Shown: piece by piece, positions 20,931-32,848 of the stretch
Layout: every line of letters starts with the position of its first letter
How positions within the stretch are numbered: position 1 is the first letter of the stretch
NCBI GenBank assembly: GCA_905221605.1
Contig: CAJNDS010001020.1
Location: 1-41,290 of the forward strand
Direction of reading: 5' to 3'
DNA from: Symbiodinium natans
Lineage: Eukaryota > Sar > Dinophyceae > Suessiales > Symbiodiniaceae
Length of the DNA stretch: 41,290 nucleotides
Program-made: the position numbers and the translations under genes
Notes under the pieces: generated by a model
Told to the model about the DNA's origin: nothing
The model's input: the letters and a program-made list of their open reading frames with translations, nothing else
Database searches by the model: none

Positions 20931-23900
20931 CCGCGATGCCGGCCGTTTGATAGCTGTTTGCTTCAAGCTGCGCTTTCATGGTATGAGATTGCATGATGAT
21001 CACGTGCCTGACTGTTAACTTCCGCATTGTTTCGTTGCAAGTGACATTTCACAAGGAGTTTAGGGTTATCGGTGATGTTACGTATGTTTCGTACGCGAAT
21101 GACTGGAAAGTTAAAAGCCAATAAGATTCGCCAGCGCGATGATGCGGGGGAAACATGTGTTGGAAGCTGGCTCAGAGGACAACCGAACGTTGACCATTGC
21201 ACATTTGCTCCTTCAGACTGTTTGCAGCATCGCTCTGAGGTTGGGTGGCTATGGGTACAAGGCTTGATACAGCCACTTGAAGGCAACCCAAACCATGGAC
21301 ATTCGGAATACAAGGCCGTCATCAAGCTTTGTTTTCTGAAATGTTTTTGCATGTCAGCGCATTTGTGCATCGACCAGCAGGCCTTTTTGCAGCACCACTC
21401 TTTCGCCGTGCCGCCGCGAACTTAAGTTTTGGATGCCTTGGGTCGAGCTGGAACGACATCGGTTTTCTGTGCATATGAGCAGGTTGGAATATTCGAGCTT
21501 GTTGGCAGATTGGACGCTCAGTGGAGCAAGCATCTTTGAAAGGCACACCGAATGGTGTTGCATGCGAATGACTTGTGCTTGAACGGTAGGCTCGCTGTTG
21601 GCATTCAAGTTTGCATCCAAGTTCGACCTGTCACTGCTAGGGAACGTTTGTTGTTGCATCCGGGCGTGTCTGAACGTTGTGGCCTTGGATACAGTGTGCG
21701 AATAGTCCCGGTCAGGATTTAACTGCTTCCCAGGTCAGGGGTTTGCCTGGAACAAGCAGCCGCTCCAAACCAACAACTTCGAAGTCCAAAGCTCAAGCTT
21801 TTGATGGGATTAGTGGTGCCGAAGGTGGCATGTCACAAGACTGGTCATATGGGTCTTGTTTGGACAGGCCAGCTTTGCCTTTCGTGCATTTGGCGCCGCG
21901 GATGCTTCCAAGGCCTTGGTCGGGCAATGGTATAGCTGGCCAGCAGCAGTGTAAGATTTTGTCCTCGATCTGCAGGTTGTGGATGACCAAAGCTTCGCTT
22001 TTTGGTTTGTCCGGCAAAATATTTCTGGCGATTTCAACGAGTCTGCTGCCATCCGCGTGCAGAGCTTACCAAGCCTTTTCCAAAACCACGGCTTCACAAC
22101 GTCCATCGCAGACAGGAGGGAGCAGTTGTACATGCATTTGGGCTACCTTGCAAGGCATCCTCGTGGTCGGATGGTCTGAAGGAGCAAGGATACTCGTTGA
22201 GTGGCTCCAAGGATCGGAAGTTCCAAGCGAATTGGAAGATGCATGAGCATTCATCAACACACATCGCTTAAAGGCATGACAAATGCATTTTCAATTTGTC
22301 AATGTAAACTTGATGAAGCTCGGAGGCACTGTTTGAGGGAATCGGAGCTGCCCGGCCCTCAGTTGTTCTCTTCACGGCGACAAGGGTTGAAAACGTCCTT
22401 GAGCACGCTGCGCAGGTGTTTTCGACGGCAAATCTTGCCAAAAAGCCAGGCTCCGTTGTGTCTTTCATCAGTTGCCGTCTCAGGCAGCTTCTCGTGATTC
22501 ATGGGGTGCTCGCCTTCGATTTTGCATGTCTTAGGCAACGACAACCATCAAAGTCTGGGCTATGGCATTGACGTTCCCACCAGCAATGCCAAGGCAGTTG
22601 CATCCAGCTAAGGGTCAGAACACGTGATCATGCATGATCATGCTCAGGTAGTTGATTTCCGGAACAAGGATGTGGAGTTCAAGATTCGGGTGCAGCCTTT
22701 CTCAGTCAAGGCGGCGTTGACTTGGTTGTTTTGGCATGTCATGTTTGCAGTTTGTGCTCTATACTGCCTCCAGGGCCAGATAATTGTTGATGGCAACGTC
22801 GAAGATTGCTTCGATGTGGATCGGCGCAATTTTCCTGTGAAGGTCGCAGCCTCAGAGGGTCTTGCTCGCAGGTTTGAGCATGCGGCAGAATTTATGACAC
22901 GCTGTCGATACTTGCTGCGGCAGTGAGCGTCTGCATGGCAGCAGATTTTTGCAGCACAGCTTTGATCCGTAGGAATGCCATGGCTAAATGATAGCGAGCT
23001 CGCCGGAGCTCACCTTGAAATATCCGAGTTACCGAGGTGAACCGAATTAAGCTCAAGTTTAAGCGAGCTCACTTCGATTTGGGCGAAAGGTCGTGATGTG
23101 AGGGTTGGGTGTGAATGACAGGCCCCGTTCCCAGACCTTTGGCTTTCAACCGCTTCAACCTCAAGGGCAGTCATCCGGCTGCTCCCCGACCTGTACTCGT
23201 GCGTTTGGCCACAGCCTTAAACCCTCGACCAATATCCTGGGGTAGAGGAATGGAAGAGGAACCCAGGTGGGCCATTCCAAGGTGATATGATGGGGAGAAG
23301 TGAGGAGAACCGGACCATGCAATTCGCGCGAATTGGCCGCGACTTCGCGAAAATTCTGTTCCTGGGACCTTTCATCCTACCGCAACAACGACTACAAGGA
23401 AACGAGCTTTGACCAACAAGGTTCACTTCAAACGAGCCCACGAGTTTGCGACCGAGTTTGGCAAAATGGGCTTTGCAAGCTAGATCTTTTGACTTTGGAT
23501 GCTGAATGAATTGGCAATGCATGAGACAATTTGCCAGTTCATTCGGAAACGACAGACGCCACTTGGAAGCTTTACTCAGCACAGCTCGAATCCCAGAAGA
23601 AGCATTGCCCAATCTGGCCGCTGATTCGCACGCAATTTGCATACGTGCCCGCCCTGTCAGCACTGTCTCCTAGAATCCTTTAGCGGCAACTTGGAAGTTC
23701 TGGTGTTGTAACCAATCTGGTACATGCAGTTATTTTATCCAGCGACCTTAGCGAGGCGAGGTGAGGTCACGAATGAAGTAAGTTAGCAAGCTGACCCGAG
23801 GCGATGTGTGGCGTGTGCGAAAACACAGAATTATGCGCTTAAGACTCAACAGCTCAGGCAGGTGGCTACATAGGCTTCACTGCTTGGAGTGGTGCCTTGA

Positions 23901-26040
23901 TGGAATCTTTGACAAATCTTCATCCATGTCTTCGTGTTTTGGTGTTCTCCTGAGCTTGATGTTGGAAGGTTCTGTGCAACCATCCAAGCTTCCAGATGGT
24001 GTGTCCTTAACGAAGGCCTGATGCCGCTGCAATGGTATTGAACCTTGAACGAAACAGCTTGCCCTTGTTTACAGAGCAGGTCCAAGTGGTGAATTTCGAT
24101 GACCAGGCCATGCCAGGGGCCATGCCACGTGTACTAGTTACTAGCAGCGAACATCGATGCAGATCGCAAGCCGTCTTGCATCGACCTGAGACCTGGAGCC
24201 AACCCACTGCTAGGCAGTTGGTGAAGACATCGTGGGGACGAGCGCCAAAGACAAACTTGCGTGCTCCACGTTGTGCACTCGCCAGTGGGGAATGTTTGCT
24301 TTTTTGCAGCTGCAATGCTTTCCTTGTTGAATCACAGGTACGAAGCCCTGATGTCGGAGGATTCCAGATACTTCCAGGATCAGCAAGCTCAGACGGAGCA
24401 CATAGGAAGAATAACAACAATGCCAGACTCTTGGCTGGGGTAGAAAACACGCTTGCAAGTGTTCACAGCAAGGGGGTTGCCATGCAAAGGTTGTCGGCAC
24501 ATTTGAACGAGACGAAGCGCTGGCCCAAGTCGACGAGTGAACCGTGCAACAGCATGTGAGTTCGAAAGCGTGCTAGCGCATCAGGCCGGCATATGATGTC
24601 ATGTCCTTTCAAGTCTCGAACCTCATGCAGTCCCTCAACAAGCACCAGTCTTATCGGAGAGCTTTTTCAGTGATGGACGTTACTGCAAGATGTGGTTCTC
24701 CCCAGGCTGGATCACGACTGCCGGCTTCTGACCAAAGAGATGAAGGTCCTGACGGATCCGAAGAACGCGAAGCAGGGAGCCAAGCCATCATTTTGGACAG
24801 GCCTTGGTGCTCGTCGGCTTGAATGTTAGAAGCGTGTAGAAAGTGTAGGTTGCGCACAAAAAAGAATGGCAACATGTTGCTAGGGAGGCAAATCACGGAT
24901 GACTCGCCCACTCTTTGGCCAAGCTCAACTCCGAATCCTGAAAACAGACCTTATTTAGTTCAGTTGGCGTTGGGGACCAAGAAGGTTGAAAGTTATTGTT
25001 GAATGTCCACTGTTTCCGATCTTTTTATCTGTACTAAAAAGCTTCATGGGCAGGACCCAGAGGGTTGAACTTCTAGGCATATTTGTTCTACTCAGGCCTG
25101 ACATGCTTGATCATTTTTTGAACACAGACTCGCCTTGACAAGCAGCATAACTTCGTGACGATCGCTTGTACAAATCGAGCGCACCATAGAATGATGCTAC
25201 GTAATGTGTCGGTTAATTCCAACAGGTTGTGCAGCCTTGGCAATGATGCCTGAGGATAGTATTTAAAACGCGTAGTGAGAAGTGCACTTAGCATGCTTGC
25301 AAACCACATGCGTCCCAAGGGCTCCGAAGAAAGCGACTAACTTGCAAGAGATGAAGGCGCGTTGTAGTGGCTTCCCACGACTATCACTGGGTGGCACATC
25401 ACAGTTGCCCTCATGCCGTGCAGAATGACGGCTGCATGCGTCCAGGTCCACATCTTGGGTCTCCGCAGGCTGCTAGACAAGGAGTGCTGTTAGTGGACAG
25501 CTGGAGTTTCTTGCGCGAGGTACCCTTCCACCTTGATTGACCATTGATGAACAGAAGATGGGAACCCACCCTCGGGACCGCCGGTCAAACCTTCCGGAAA
25601 CTCCCTGTCACACCTTGAGACCCTGTTAGCATCTGAACGCTCGTCTTTTCCCGGTGGTAGAACATTATCACAAACTAGCGCGTGTATAATAATATATCGA
25701 CGAAGAAGACCCCCACTAATAATAGTAACAATAATAATGACAATAATGATGGTAATGCTAATAATGCTATTAATGCTAAGAATGCTAAGACTGCTAAGAA
25801 TGCTAAGAATGCTAATACTGCTACTAATGGTAATATTGCTCATAATGCGAAGAACCAAAATAGTAATAATAAAAATAGGCCCACTAAAAAGAGCTATATA
25901 TGAGGGCCTCAATTCGCTTTCTTAGTGGCCCCTTTCTTCGCTTGGTTTTCATGCGTCCTTTCACTCCTTTTAAACCAATCTCATAAAGAGAACTTACGAC
26001 ATCTCCCTCGATTATCAGGCTAGTAGTATTGCAGCATACA
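20931..26040. other. Long stretch with no identifiable gene
   Basis: Several frames look mildly protein-like but match nothing I recognise. On the minus strand these are 21793-22030 (SEALVIHNLQIEDKILHCC), 22268-22468 (NTCAACSRTFSTLVAV, with a zinc-finger-like CxxC) and 24463-24645 (GHDIICRPDALARFRTHM). On the plus strand there is 22624-22926 (NFPVKVAASEGLARRFEH). Splice patterns could not be chained, so these may be exons of an unknown gene or fragments of old elements. An AAT/GCT tract lies at 25680-25880. Confidence 0.35.
25680..25880. repeat. Degenerate AAT/GCT trinucleotide array
   Basis: AATAATAGT and AATAATGAC-type units pass into AATGCTAAGAATGCTAAG units, keeping a three-base phase for about 200 bp. 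The Asn-rich and Ile/Ser-rich frames on the two strands follow from the repeat. Confidence 0.75.
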
Positions 26041-26081
26041 TCCCGTGAGCTAACTTTAAGTCTTTTGTTGTGCTCACGGGA
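26041..26081. repeat. Perfect 10-bp inverted repeat upstream of a small gene
   Basis: TCCCGTGAGC at 26041-26050 and GCTCACGGGA at 26072-26081 are perfect reverse complements around a 21-nt AT-rich loop. The pair sits 34 bp before the ATG of the following gene. A regulatory or RNA-structure role is possible but unproven. Confidence 0.7.
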
Positions 26082-26114
26082 GGGCTAGCACTCGCACAGG
26101 AGGGAGCAGCTCAC

Positions 26115-26440
26115 ATGCACAAGTTGGAGGCCACCCGGGTGGCATTCGGCTTCATGTCGATGGGCATTTTTCTGACGTAGTAATTGATGTATGTTGTGGC
26201 TTGTCTCTTCGTTTGCCATGCAGTGGTGAAGCGGTGAAACCTGATGTGATACTTACTGAGGCTGTGCAGAAGAACCTGAATGAAGTGAAGCAGCAAACCG
26301 ACAAGGCATGTTTGCTTTTCTTTGATCTTCAGTGAGCAACCCATCATACACAGAGCTTCACATACAGATTCTTTTTCCTCCAGGCTGCTGGCTCATCCAT
26401 ATTGGGAAGGATAGTGGACCAAACAACCGTGCTTGAGCAG
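26115..26440 (+). CDS. Small multi-exon gene, unidentified; 3' end unresolved
   Basis: Three exons chain in phase. Exon 1 is 26115-26176, from an ATG (MHKLEATRVAFGFMSMG), with donor GTAGTA. Exon 2 is 26224-26305 (GEAVKPDVILTEAVQKNL and EVKQQTDK), with a GC donor (GCATGT). Exon 3 is 26384 to about 26440 (AAGSSILGRIVDQTTVLEQ). Exons 1 and 2 total 144 nt, so the frame is kept with no stop. The N-terminus has an apolar stretch (VAFGFMSMGIFL) that could be a membrane anchor or targeting segment; the rest is probably helical. No family was recognised. The frame is also open upstream to 26049, so an earlier start or exon is possible, and the end of the gene was not found. Confidence 0.4.
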
Positions 26441-27848
26441 AGCGTGTGCTACCCAAATCTGAGTACGGGAGCCTTGTCAGCATGGCGTATATTCCTGTCA
26501 TTTCATGTCCGAGCACCGAGGTTGTGTCTCGAAGTTCACAGATGTCTCAAGCTTACAGTATGGATTGAGGTATGAGTTTATGGTACACTGTTCATTTACT
26601 GTGGTTGAGTCATTGAGGGATTTGTTGTAGCTACCCTCCCGGCGGGTTAAATTGTTTAGAGATTCCACGGATCAATCATCGTTTGAGATGTTGCCGGCAT
26701 CGGCGCATCCAAGCATCTCCCGCGAATCGGCCGATTTCCTTTCGGCGGTCAAGTTGTTGCTTTGTGTTCATGATGAGTTCATAGCAGTCCCTCGTTCACA
26801 GGTCCCCGCTCGCGAAGTCGCACAAAACACAAAACACCAGCTCATCACTCGTCCATGCTCATCCCCTATTCGCCCCTTGCAGTGGCAGCAAGGTGCAGCA
26901 TGGCACCGCATGGCAAAGCGCTCTCTGCTACAACACCTGCAGGTCCCCAAACCTAACTGGAGCCAGGCTTGATCAACCAAGCCTGTTGCACTGAGAGTCG
27001 CCAATGACGCGCGCCGCCTTTGTAGCTGCATGATGCTGCATGTCGTTTTAATTGCTTTCCCGCCCACATGCTTGCTGCCAACAGCTGCCACATGCCCACA
27101 AGCTCCCGAATCATGAGCCAACCACTGGACCCAGCGCGGCCGGACATTAATCGCCACACAGTCGAGATCTTGAGACCAGACCTACAGCGTAGCAACACAA
27201 AAACACACAGACACGATCAACACACCCACACACATACACACACACAGGAACACACAGAGTTGAGCTGAGGTCTTGGATGTTGGTTGTCCTTCTGATTGCC
27301 ACAGTCACGATTGGAGTATTGATGTGGAACAGGAGACTTGAGGGGATGCGGAGTCCAGTGCCATCTTTGCCACTTTGCGCCGCTGCGTGACTGGCAGGAT
27401 GAGATACTACGAGAAGAAGCACTTCATTTGAGTTCGTGAAAGAGTTCGAAGGCAGGAACTTTGGAGCCAAGCAGTGCAAGCATCGTACTTTCTCAGAAAA
27501 TTCGGACCGGAGGCGCCCGAGCAGTGAACATCAAGTGGTCAGTCCTCAACTGACGAGAGCAAGATGTGCTACAAGCTTTACGAGCTGCGGATCCGATTCG
27601 AGCAAGCCCTGCCGGCCACCAAAGTCCGCATCCTCCGTGTCGGATGCCGGCCGGTGCAGCCGTCGTGCAATGGCTGTTGCAAGAGGTGCACCGAAGCCGG
27701 CAAAAGAAAGGACTTGTTCTGCAAGTAATGCAAGACCATGACATGTCGACACACGACTTGCAAGCAGCATGATATCATCTCAGGCACCGCTGCTTGCGTA
27801 CGCAGTGTACGGCTGAAGACAGCATGTTGTGCCACTTATGTTTGAGCC
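26441..27848. other. No gene resolved; CA repeat inside
   Basis: A CA-rich microsatellite (ACACACACACAGG and similar) lies at about 27200-27255. Near 27560-27730 three frames are open at once in GC-rich DNA, including KMCYKLYELRIRFEQALPA and a Cys-rich end (SCNGCCKRCTEAGKRKD). One of them may be an exon, but the frame cannot be chosen. Confidence 0.35.
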
Positions 27849-29603
27849 ATGGATGTTGGCCATCGTTTGTGGCATGTCGATCCGTCCGCGGCTCATGTGG
27901 TCATGCCCTCGCAGAGGGAGCTTGATCAGCTTCACATGCGCCTAGCTCATGAGGAGCAATCCCTGCATGCTTTGAAGAAGCATGCCCCGATGGCTCCAAT
28001 GCACACCGTGCAGTCAGTACAATGGCGATACCTTCCGCAGGATGGTGCACCCATGCAGATTCTTGTTGCTCCCAGTCTTGACGGGCCAAAGTCGCACCAT
28101 GTTCTGCATCCGGGTGAGCTCTTCAACGTGGTGGATACAGCCACCGATCAAGCTGGCATCACATTCCTCAAACTTCAAGATGGCAGGGGGTGGGCTTTGC
28201 AAGCTAAGCCCGCTGGAGGAAGCTGGCTTTCATTTTTCGGAGGCGCGGACAAGACGGTGCTTTGCATTCCGTCTTCCGAACCCTCCGGATCTCCACCAGA
28301 GTATCCGCCAGGGCCGCCAGGGCCGTTTACCCCGCTGACCAGGCCCTCGGTCCTGAGCTCAGTGCCACCACAGCTTCCGAGGCCACAAACGCATCACATG
28401 GGCATGGCTTCGCCGAGCGGAAGTCCAGGTGGTCCAGGTCAGAACTCTGACATGATTGGCCTGCTGGGGAAAACTTCGCCAGGTCGTGCTGGGCCTCTCA
28501 AAAGTGCTCCCGACATCAGGGCACAGCCAAGTTCGGAGGGTGTGCAAGCAGCTGCAGCAGCTGCTGGAATGTCAGTCGGGTCTCCAGCTTCTCCTAGTAG
28601 CACCCAGCCTCAGCTACATGTTCGTGTGCTTTCCGCACGAGGTTTGCGTAACATGGACATTGGAAGCTTCTTTGGAAACAAATCCGATCCATATGTTGTG
28701 CTCCGCCTTGGAAGTGAGCAGCGCCAAACACCCGTGATCGCCGATAACCTCGATCCAGTATGGACAGAGGGCCGAGACTTTACGTTCGCCCTCAGTGATG
28801 CGCCAAACCTGTTGGAGATGGAAGTATTCAACTCCAACATGTTTGTGGATGATACTCTGGGCAAAACATCTCTTTCACTGAGCACTGTTCAACCTGGGCA
28901 GTGGGTTCGGAAGGTGGACCAGCTCAAGGGGTCTTCTGCAGTTGCGCCAGCAGAAGGTGAGCTGGAGTATGAAGTCCTCGTTGAGGTTAGCAAGGTGCGA
29001 GTGCATGCTGGGAAGTTTGGCTGGTGCTGACATTTGTTGGATGCTTGTTCCATATTGTATCCAGGTGCAAGGTGGAGGAGGCATGTCAAGCCCTCAGCAC
29101 AGCACTGCGACAATCAATATTCATCCAGCTGACGCTGCAGCATGTGCCTTCTGTGCAAGGCAGCAAGGTGTGATGGGCGTCGCCGTCGAGCAGGTTCGGT
29201 ATAGCTTTGTAGCCCAGATGTTGTCGTCAAGCACAAAGATGCAGGACTTGCGGCCAGGCCCATACAAGGCTTGCGCTTGTGATTTGGGTGCCTGTGAGAT
29301 GTTGTCGCTTAGACATGCGGCCTCCAGGTGATGGCTGGGACGGCGGTTTACAAAAACTCCACAGGTTGCAGTGACCGTGACACTGTGGGCCACCTTGCGG
29401 CTGGCCAGCAGGTTTCTGTTCAACAGGTACGCCTTCTACGCTGTGCAGCCTAGGGGGTCTCAGAATCCTGACTGTTTTCAATGTGATGCAAAACTCCACA
29501 GGTGCTGCCTTGCCCATCTGAGCAGAGAGTACGTGGGCTTATCCACGAGCCACAAGGACTTGGATTGAGAAGTGTGCAGTTCATGCAGTTGCTTCGTCCT
29601 TGA
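27849..29603 (+). CDS. C2-domain protein with SH3-like regions
   Basis: C2 domains bind phospholipid membranes, often with Ca2+. Four exons chain in phase: 27849-28994, 29065-29167, 29365-29426 and 29502-29603. All introns are GT-AG, and the joined CDS is 1413 nt, or 470 residues. The start ATG has an in-frame stop three bases upstream. Residues ~55-140 read as an SH3-like unit (FLKLQDGRGWALQ). A Pro/Ser/Gly-rich linker follows, then the C2 domain at ~256-382. In it LSARGLRNMD, NKSDPYVVLRLG, DNLDPVW and NMFVDDTLG supply the usual Asp residues of the Ca2+ loops. The last exons (DRDTVGHLAAGQQVSVQ, EQRVRGLIHEPQG) look like a second SH3-like unit. Without splicing, exon 1 alone reads to a stop at 29030. 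The C2 call is firm; the downstream exons are less sure. Confidence 0.7.
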
Positions 29604-31509
29604 TCGCTTGCGTATTGCTGGCACGCTCAAGTTGTCGGCTGAAGCCGGGATGTCAATCGGGAAGCATACAGAGTATACAACTTCCGCTAACAAGTTGACA
29701 ACCCAGGTGGCCAAGAACACCCTCCTTTGCTCACAATTGGTAAATGCGGAGGCAGGCAACTATGATGGGTTTTCCCTTGCGGGACCTTCAGCAAAACAAG
29801 ATTAAACCTTGTACTGGGAGGACGTCGACCAGTGAGGACGAAGGAACATGACTACCGGGAACCCCGACGTAAAATACAAACAGAAGGCGGAGCAGGAACA
29901 GGGGTTCACCATGTCGTTGTGCGCACTGACATCTAGCGTCAACTTTTTTGCAGTTTATCATTTTGAAACTGGGGTCTTTGAATGCACGGAGTATCGAATC
30001 GATGCTGCCAGGCTTGCGCAACAAAACTAGGCGACTTGTGAACATGCCTTACGTTAAATGAGGTCCTATCAAATTCTGTTGCTACAAGTAGTTGCAGTGT
30101 TGTCTGGATGGGTGTGGAGGGCGTCGTGGGCAGGATGGATCCCACTTCTCGACACAAGTGATGGGTTCCGATGGGCGTTGCCGGTTGTCGGGGCCTCCGG
30201 CATCCTCGGGGCCTTGTTCTGGAGCTGGTCTTGACATGGTGCTTGACATGGTGCTTTTACATTGCGGAATGTTGCGGATCCTGAGGTGACAAAGACATTC
30301 CTGGTCGACAACACCTGGCAGGTATCCCAGCTTCCGGTTTGTGCAGGAGGCAATGCTGCACAATGCCACACTGTGGTATCGGGACGTGTTCATGTCATGC
30401 TTCAGGCTGCAAGCCTCCTACGGCGGACTTGGCTACCGGTTCAGCAAAGATCTGAATGACAAGGATGCCGCTTCCGTGGAAGTTTGGATCTCAAAAGCTA
30501 GTTCCTTGGAGCTTGCGGTAGTTTAAATGGATCTCTTCATGGGTCAAAACGGTAAACGTAAACCTGGGCCTCATGGGTGGTTCAAAGGGGGAGGATCCCT
30601 TCCCCCCTCCACCTGCTTCCTTTCCTAGGGGCCCTCTTGATGTTACAAGGGTCAAGGGTTACAAGGCCCCATTGCCCTGACATGTCACAATAGTCCTGCA
30701 CTCGCACGAGAACTTTAGCTTTCGTGGCCGAATGTGGCCGATATATGTACCTATTGCGGTGATCCGGCAGGATGTTCGACCTGGAGAGCTCGGTGGTGCG
30801 TTTGCGGGCTCAGCTGTCCAGGGTCTCAGGGCCACACCTGCAGAGGCACTGCTCAGATCTGTGATGTGGCTTTTGAAGGCCGTGGAACTCCCTGGTCACG
30901 GGTGAGGACCAAGGCGACGGCTGGCTCAAGGTCCCTTGGCCCCTTGTGGCCCAATATTGCTTTGAGATGGTCACAGATGGTCACAGATGGTCATGATGGT
31001 CATGCAGCCTGTCAGCTGCCGGTTCACGTACATGGGGCCCCTGAATCTCGAAATCATGTGTGTTCGTCTCTGCTCTCAGGTGGTTGATGGTCGCTTTCTG
31101 CCGATGCGCGTTAACGGCATCTCGACTGCGTTTTGCAGATGTGGTGGTATACAGTGAGATGTAGTGCCTGATTGAAGTCCCACATGCGGAGGTTGTCCCG
31201 TGTTGAAGGCCTGGCGGTGGCAGAAAGACACATGCACAATGTGGAGACCAATTGCTCGAACATTGCATGCTGACGAGGTGTTGGATGGCACAGAGCAATC
31301 AGGCATGGATGAAACGGCGGCTGCTGAGGAAGAGCTTGACAGGCACTTTCCGAGTGCACAACGCATGAGCAATTTGTTGAGAGGTGCCGGTTCGGTGACA
31401 AAGTGCATAACTATTTGACCTTCCAATCTAGGTACATGCAATTAATTTACAGTTTCTACATTTTTTGTGTACAAAACATAAGGCATATGTTTTTGTCCTG
31501 GTGTTTTTT

Positions 31510-31775
31510 CTTTCTCGATCTCTCTTTCTCTCTGTTTTTTTTTTTTGTGTCTCTCTGTCTCTCTCTCGCTCTCGCTCGCCCTCGCGCTCTCGCTCGCCCT
31601 CGCGCTCTCGCTCTCTCTCTCTTCTTTTCTCTCTGTGTCTCTCTCTCTCTCTGTCTCTCTCTGTCTCTCTCTGTCTCTCTCTGTCTCTCTCTGTCTCTCT
31701 CTGTCTCTCTCTGTCTCTCTCTGTCTCTCTCTGTCTCTCTCTGTCTCTCTCTGTCTCTCTCTCTCTCTCTCAATC
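31510..31775. repeat. CT-rich microsatellite with 10-bp higher order
   Basis: It begins with mixed TCTCTC, CGCTCTCGCTCGCCCT units and becomes a regular 10-bp unit, CTCTCTCTGT, repeated about a dozen times. Ser/Leu-rich frames on + and Arg/Glu-rich frames on - are artefacts of the repeat. Confidence 0.9.
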
Positions 31776-31904
31776 AACGAACAACGCAGGCCTTAAAGCT
31801 CTAAACCGCTTTGGGACATGTTGCGCTTGCGGAAGGTGGTCATCAGTACCGGCGGCAGCCAAACGTTTTCTGTTTCCCGTTCTCGCTTTAGTTTTATCTT
31901 TCTC

Positions 31905-31985
31905 TGTCACTCTGTCTTCCTGCCTCTCTCTCTCTCTCTCTCTCGCTCGCTCTCTTCTTATGTATATATATATATGTGTGTAAAC
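31905..31985. repeat. Second CT tract followed by TA/TG repeat
   Basis: A (CT)n run with CGCTCGCTC interruptions is followed by TATATATATATATGTGTG. Confidence 0.8.
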
Positions 31986-32848
31986 ATACAAACGAATATA
32001 GCAGAACATGGGACCATCCGTACTCGGCAAGCCAAGGCACCCAGGTTTATGCGAATCCAGCAGGCAACTACTGCAAGTGCAAAAGGAAGCATGCTTACTT
32101 ACTTCATTTTACTTCAGAGCCATGGCATGGGAGATCCCGAGACTCAAGCTCCAGACGAGCAAAGGCTTGTTCGTGCTTGCATGGTGCATGAGTTGTCGGC
32201 GCAGGCTATATCGAGAGCTGAACCGTCGAATGGATATGTCTCGTTAGGCTTCTTGAAGAGCCACAGTTGATGCCAAAGAGCAGGCTGTTTGCCGCAGACT
32301 CTTGAACCAGTCTCGAAGCACTTGCCAAAGACTGCAAGATTCACGTGGCTGCACAATGCTGTAAAATGCTTCCGTGTGTGAAGCTCTGCTGACTCTGAAG
32401 TTTCGCCTGATGAGATGTCATGATGTCATGTTGTTTTTTTGTAACTTTGCCGTGCTAATCAGAGGCAAACGTTTCTAGTCCTGCGCCGCATGCTTCTGGC
32501 CCATACATCCTGTGCAACCTAGCTGCAAAGTTGTGCCGAAGGCCGGTAAGCTCTGGGCTGAGATCCGCACTTTTCCAAGAGCTTAGTAACTTCTGACAGA
32601 AAGTGGGCACAAACTGAAGGCATTACCGTCTGGTTTGTGCCTTCCTTCTAAGTTCAGGTCCTTGGTGTGGGGGTGGAGGCCAGGTGGCGGAGCTTGCCAT
32701 CTGCTTTCTGCTTTGCTTCGCTGAAGAATCTTCCTTTACATATCTGAGTCCGAGGTTGCCCGTTGTCTTGACGTTTCTTGATGTTCTTGCTTTCTTGACA
32801 TGCCCAGATACACCATGTCCTCTGTGCGCGAAGATGCGCGAAGGCAGG

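Larger units (their letters stand above)
29604..32848. other. Spacer with candidate exons of unidentified + strand gene(s)
   Basis: Three stretches look coding but could not be joined. One is about 30326-30526, after GGCAG (YPSFRFVQEAMLHNATLWY, GGLGYRFSKDLNDKDAASVE). The second is 30732-30905 (MWPIYVPIAVIRQDVRPGE, TPAEALLRSVMWLLKAVE), with a strong GTGAGG donor near its end. The third is 31200-31418 (ARTLHADEVLDGTEQSGMDE, SAQRMSNLLRGAGSVT). They lie between the C2 gene and the VAP gene in the same orientation. No family was recognised. The rest is non-coding and holds CT-rich microsatellites. Confidence 0.3.

Noticed and set aside
30921-30930. TGGCTCAAG as a spliced-leader relic
   Set aside because: Only nine bases match, one such match is expected by chance in a window this size on both strands, and the upstream leader bases do not match.
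31442-31804. Arg/Glu-rich and Ser/Leu-rich proteins
   Set aside because: They are translations of the CTCTCTCTGT microsatellite.
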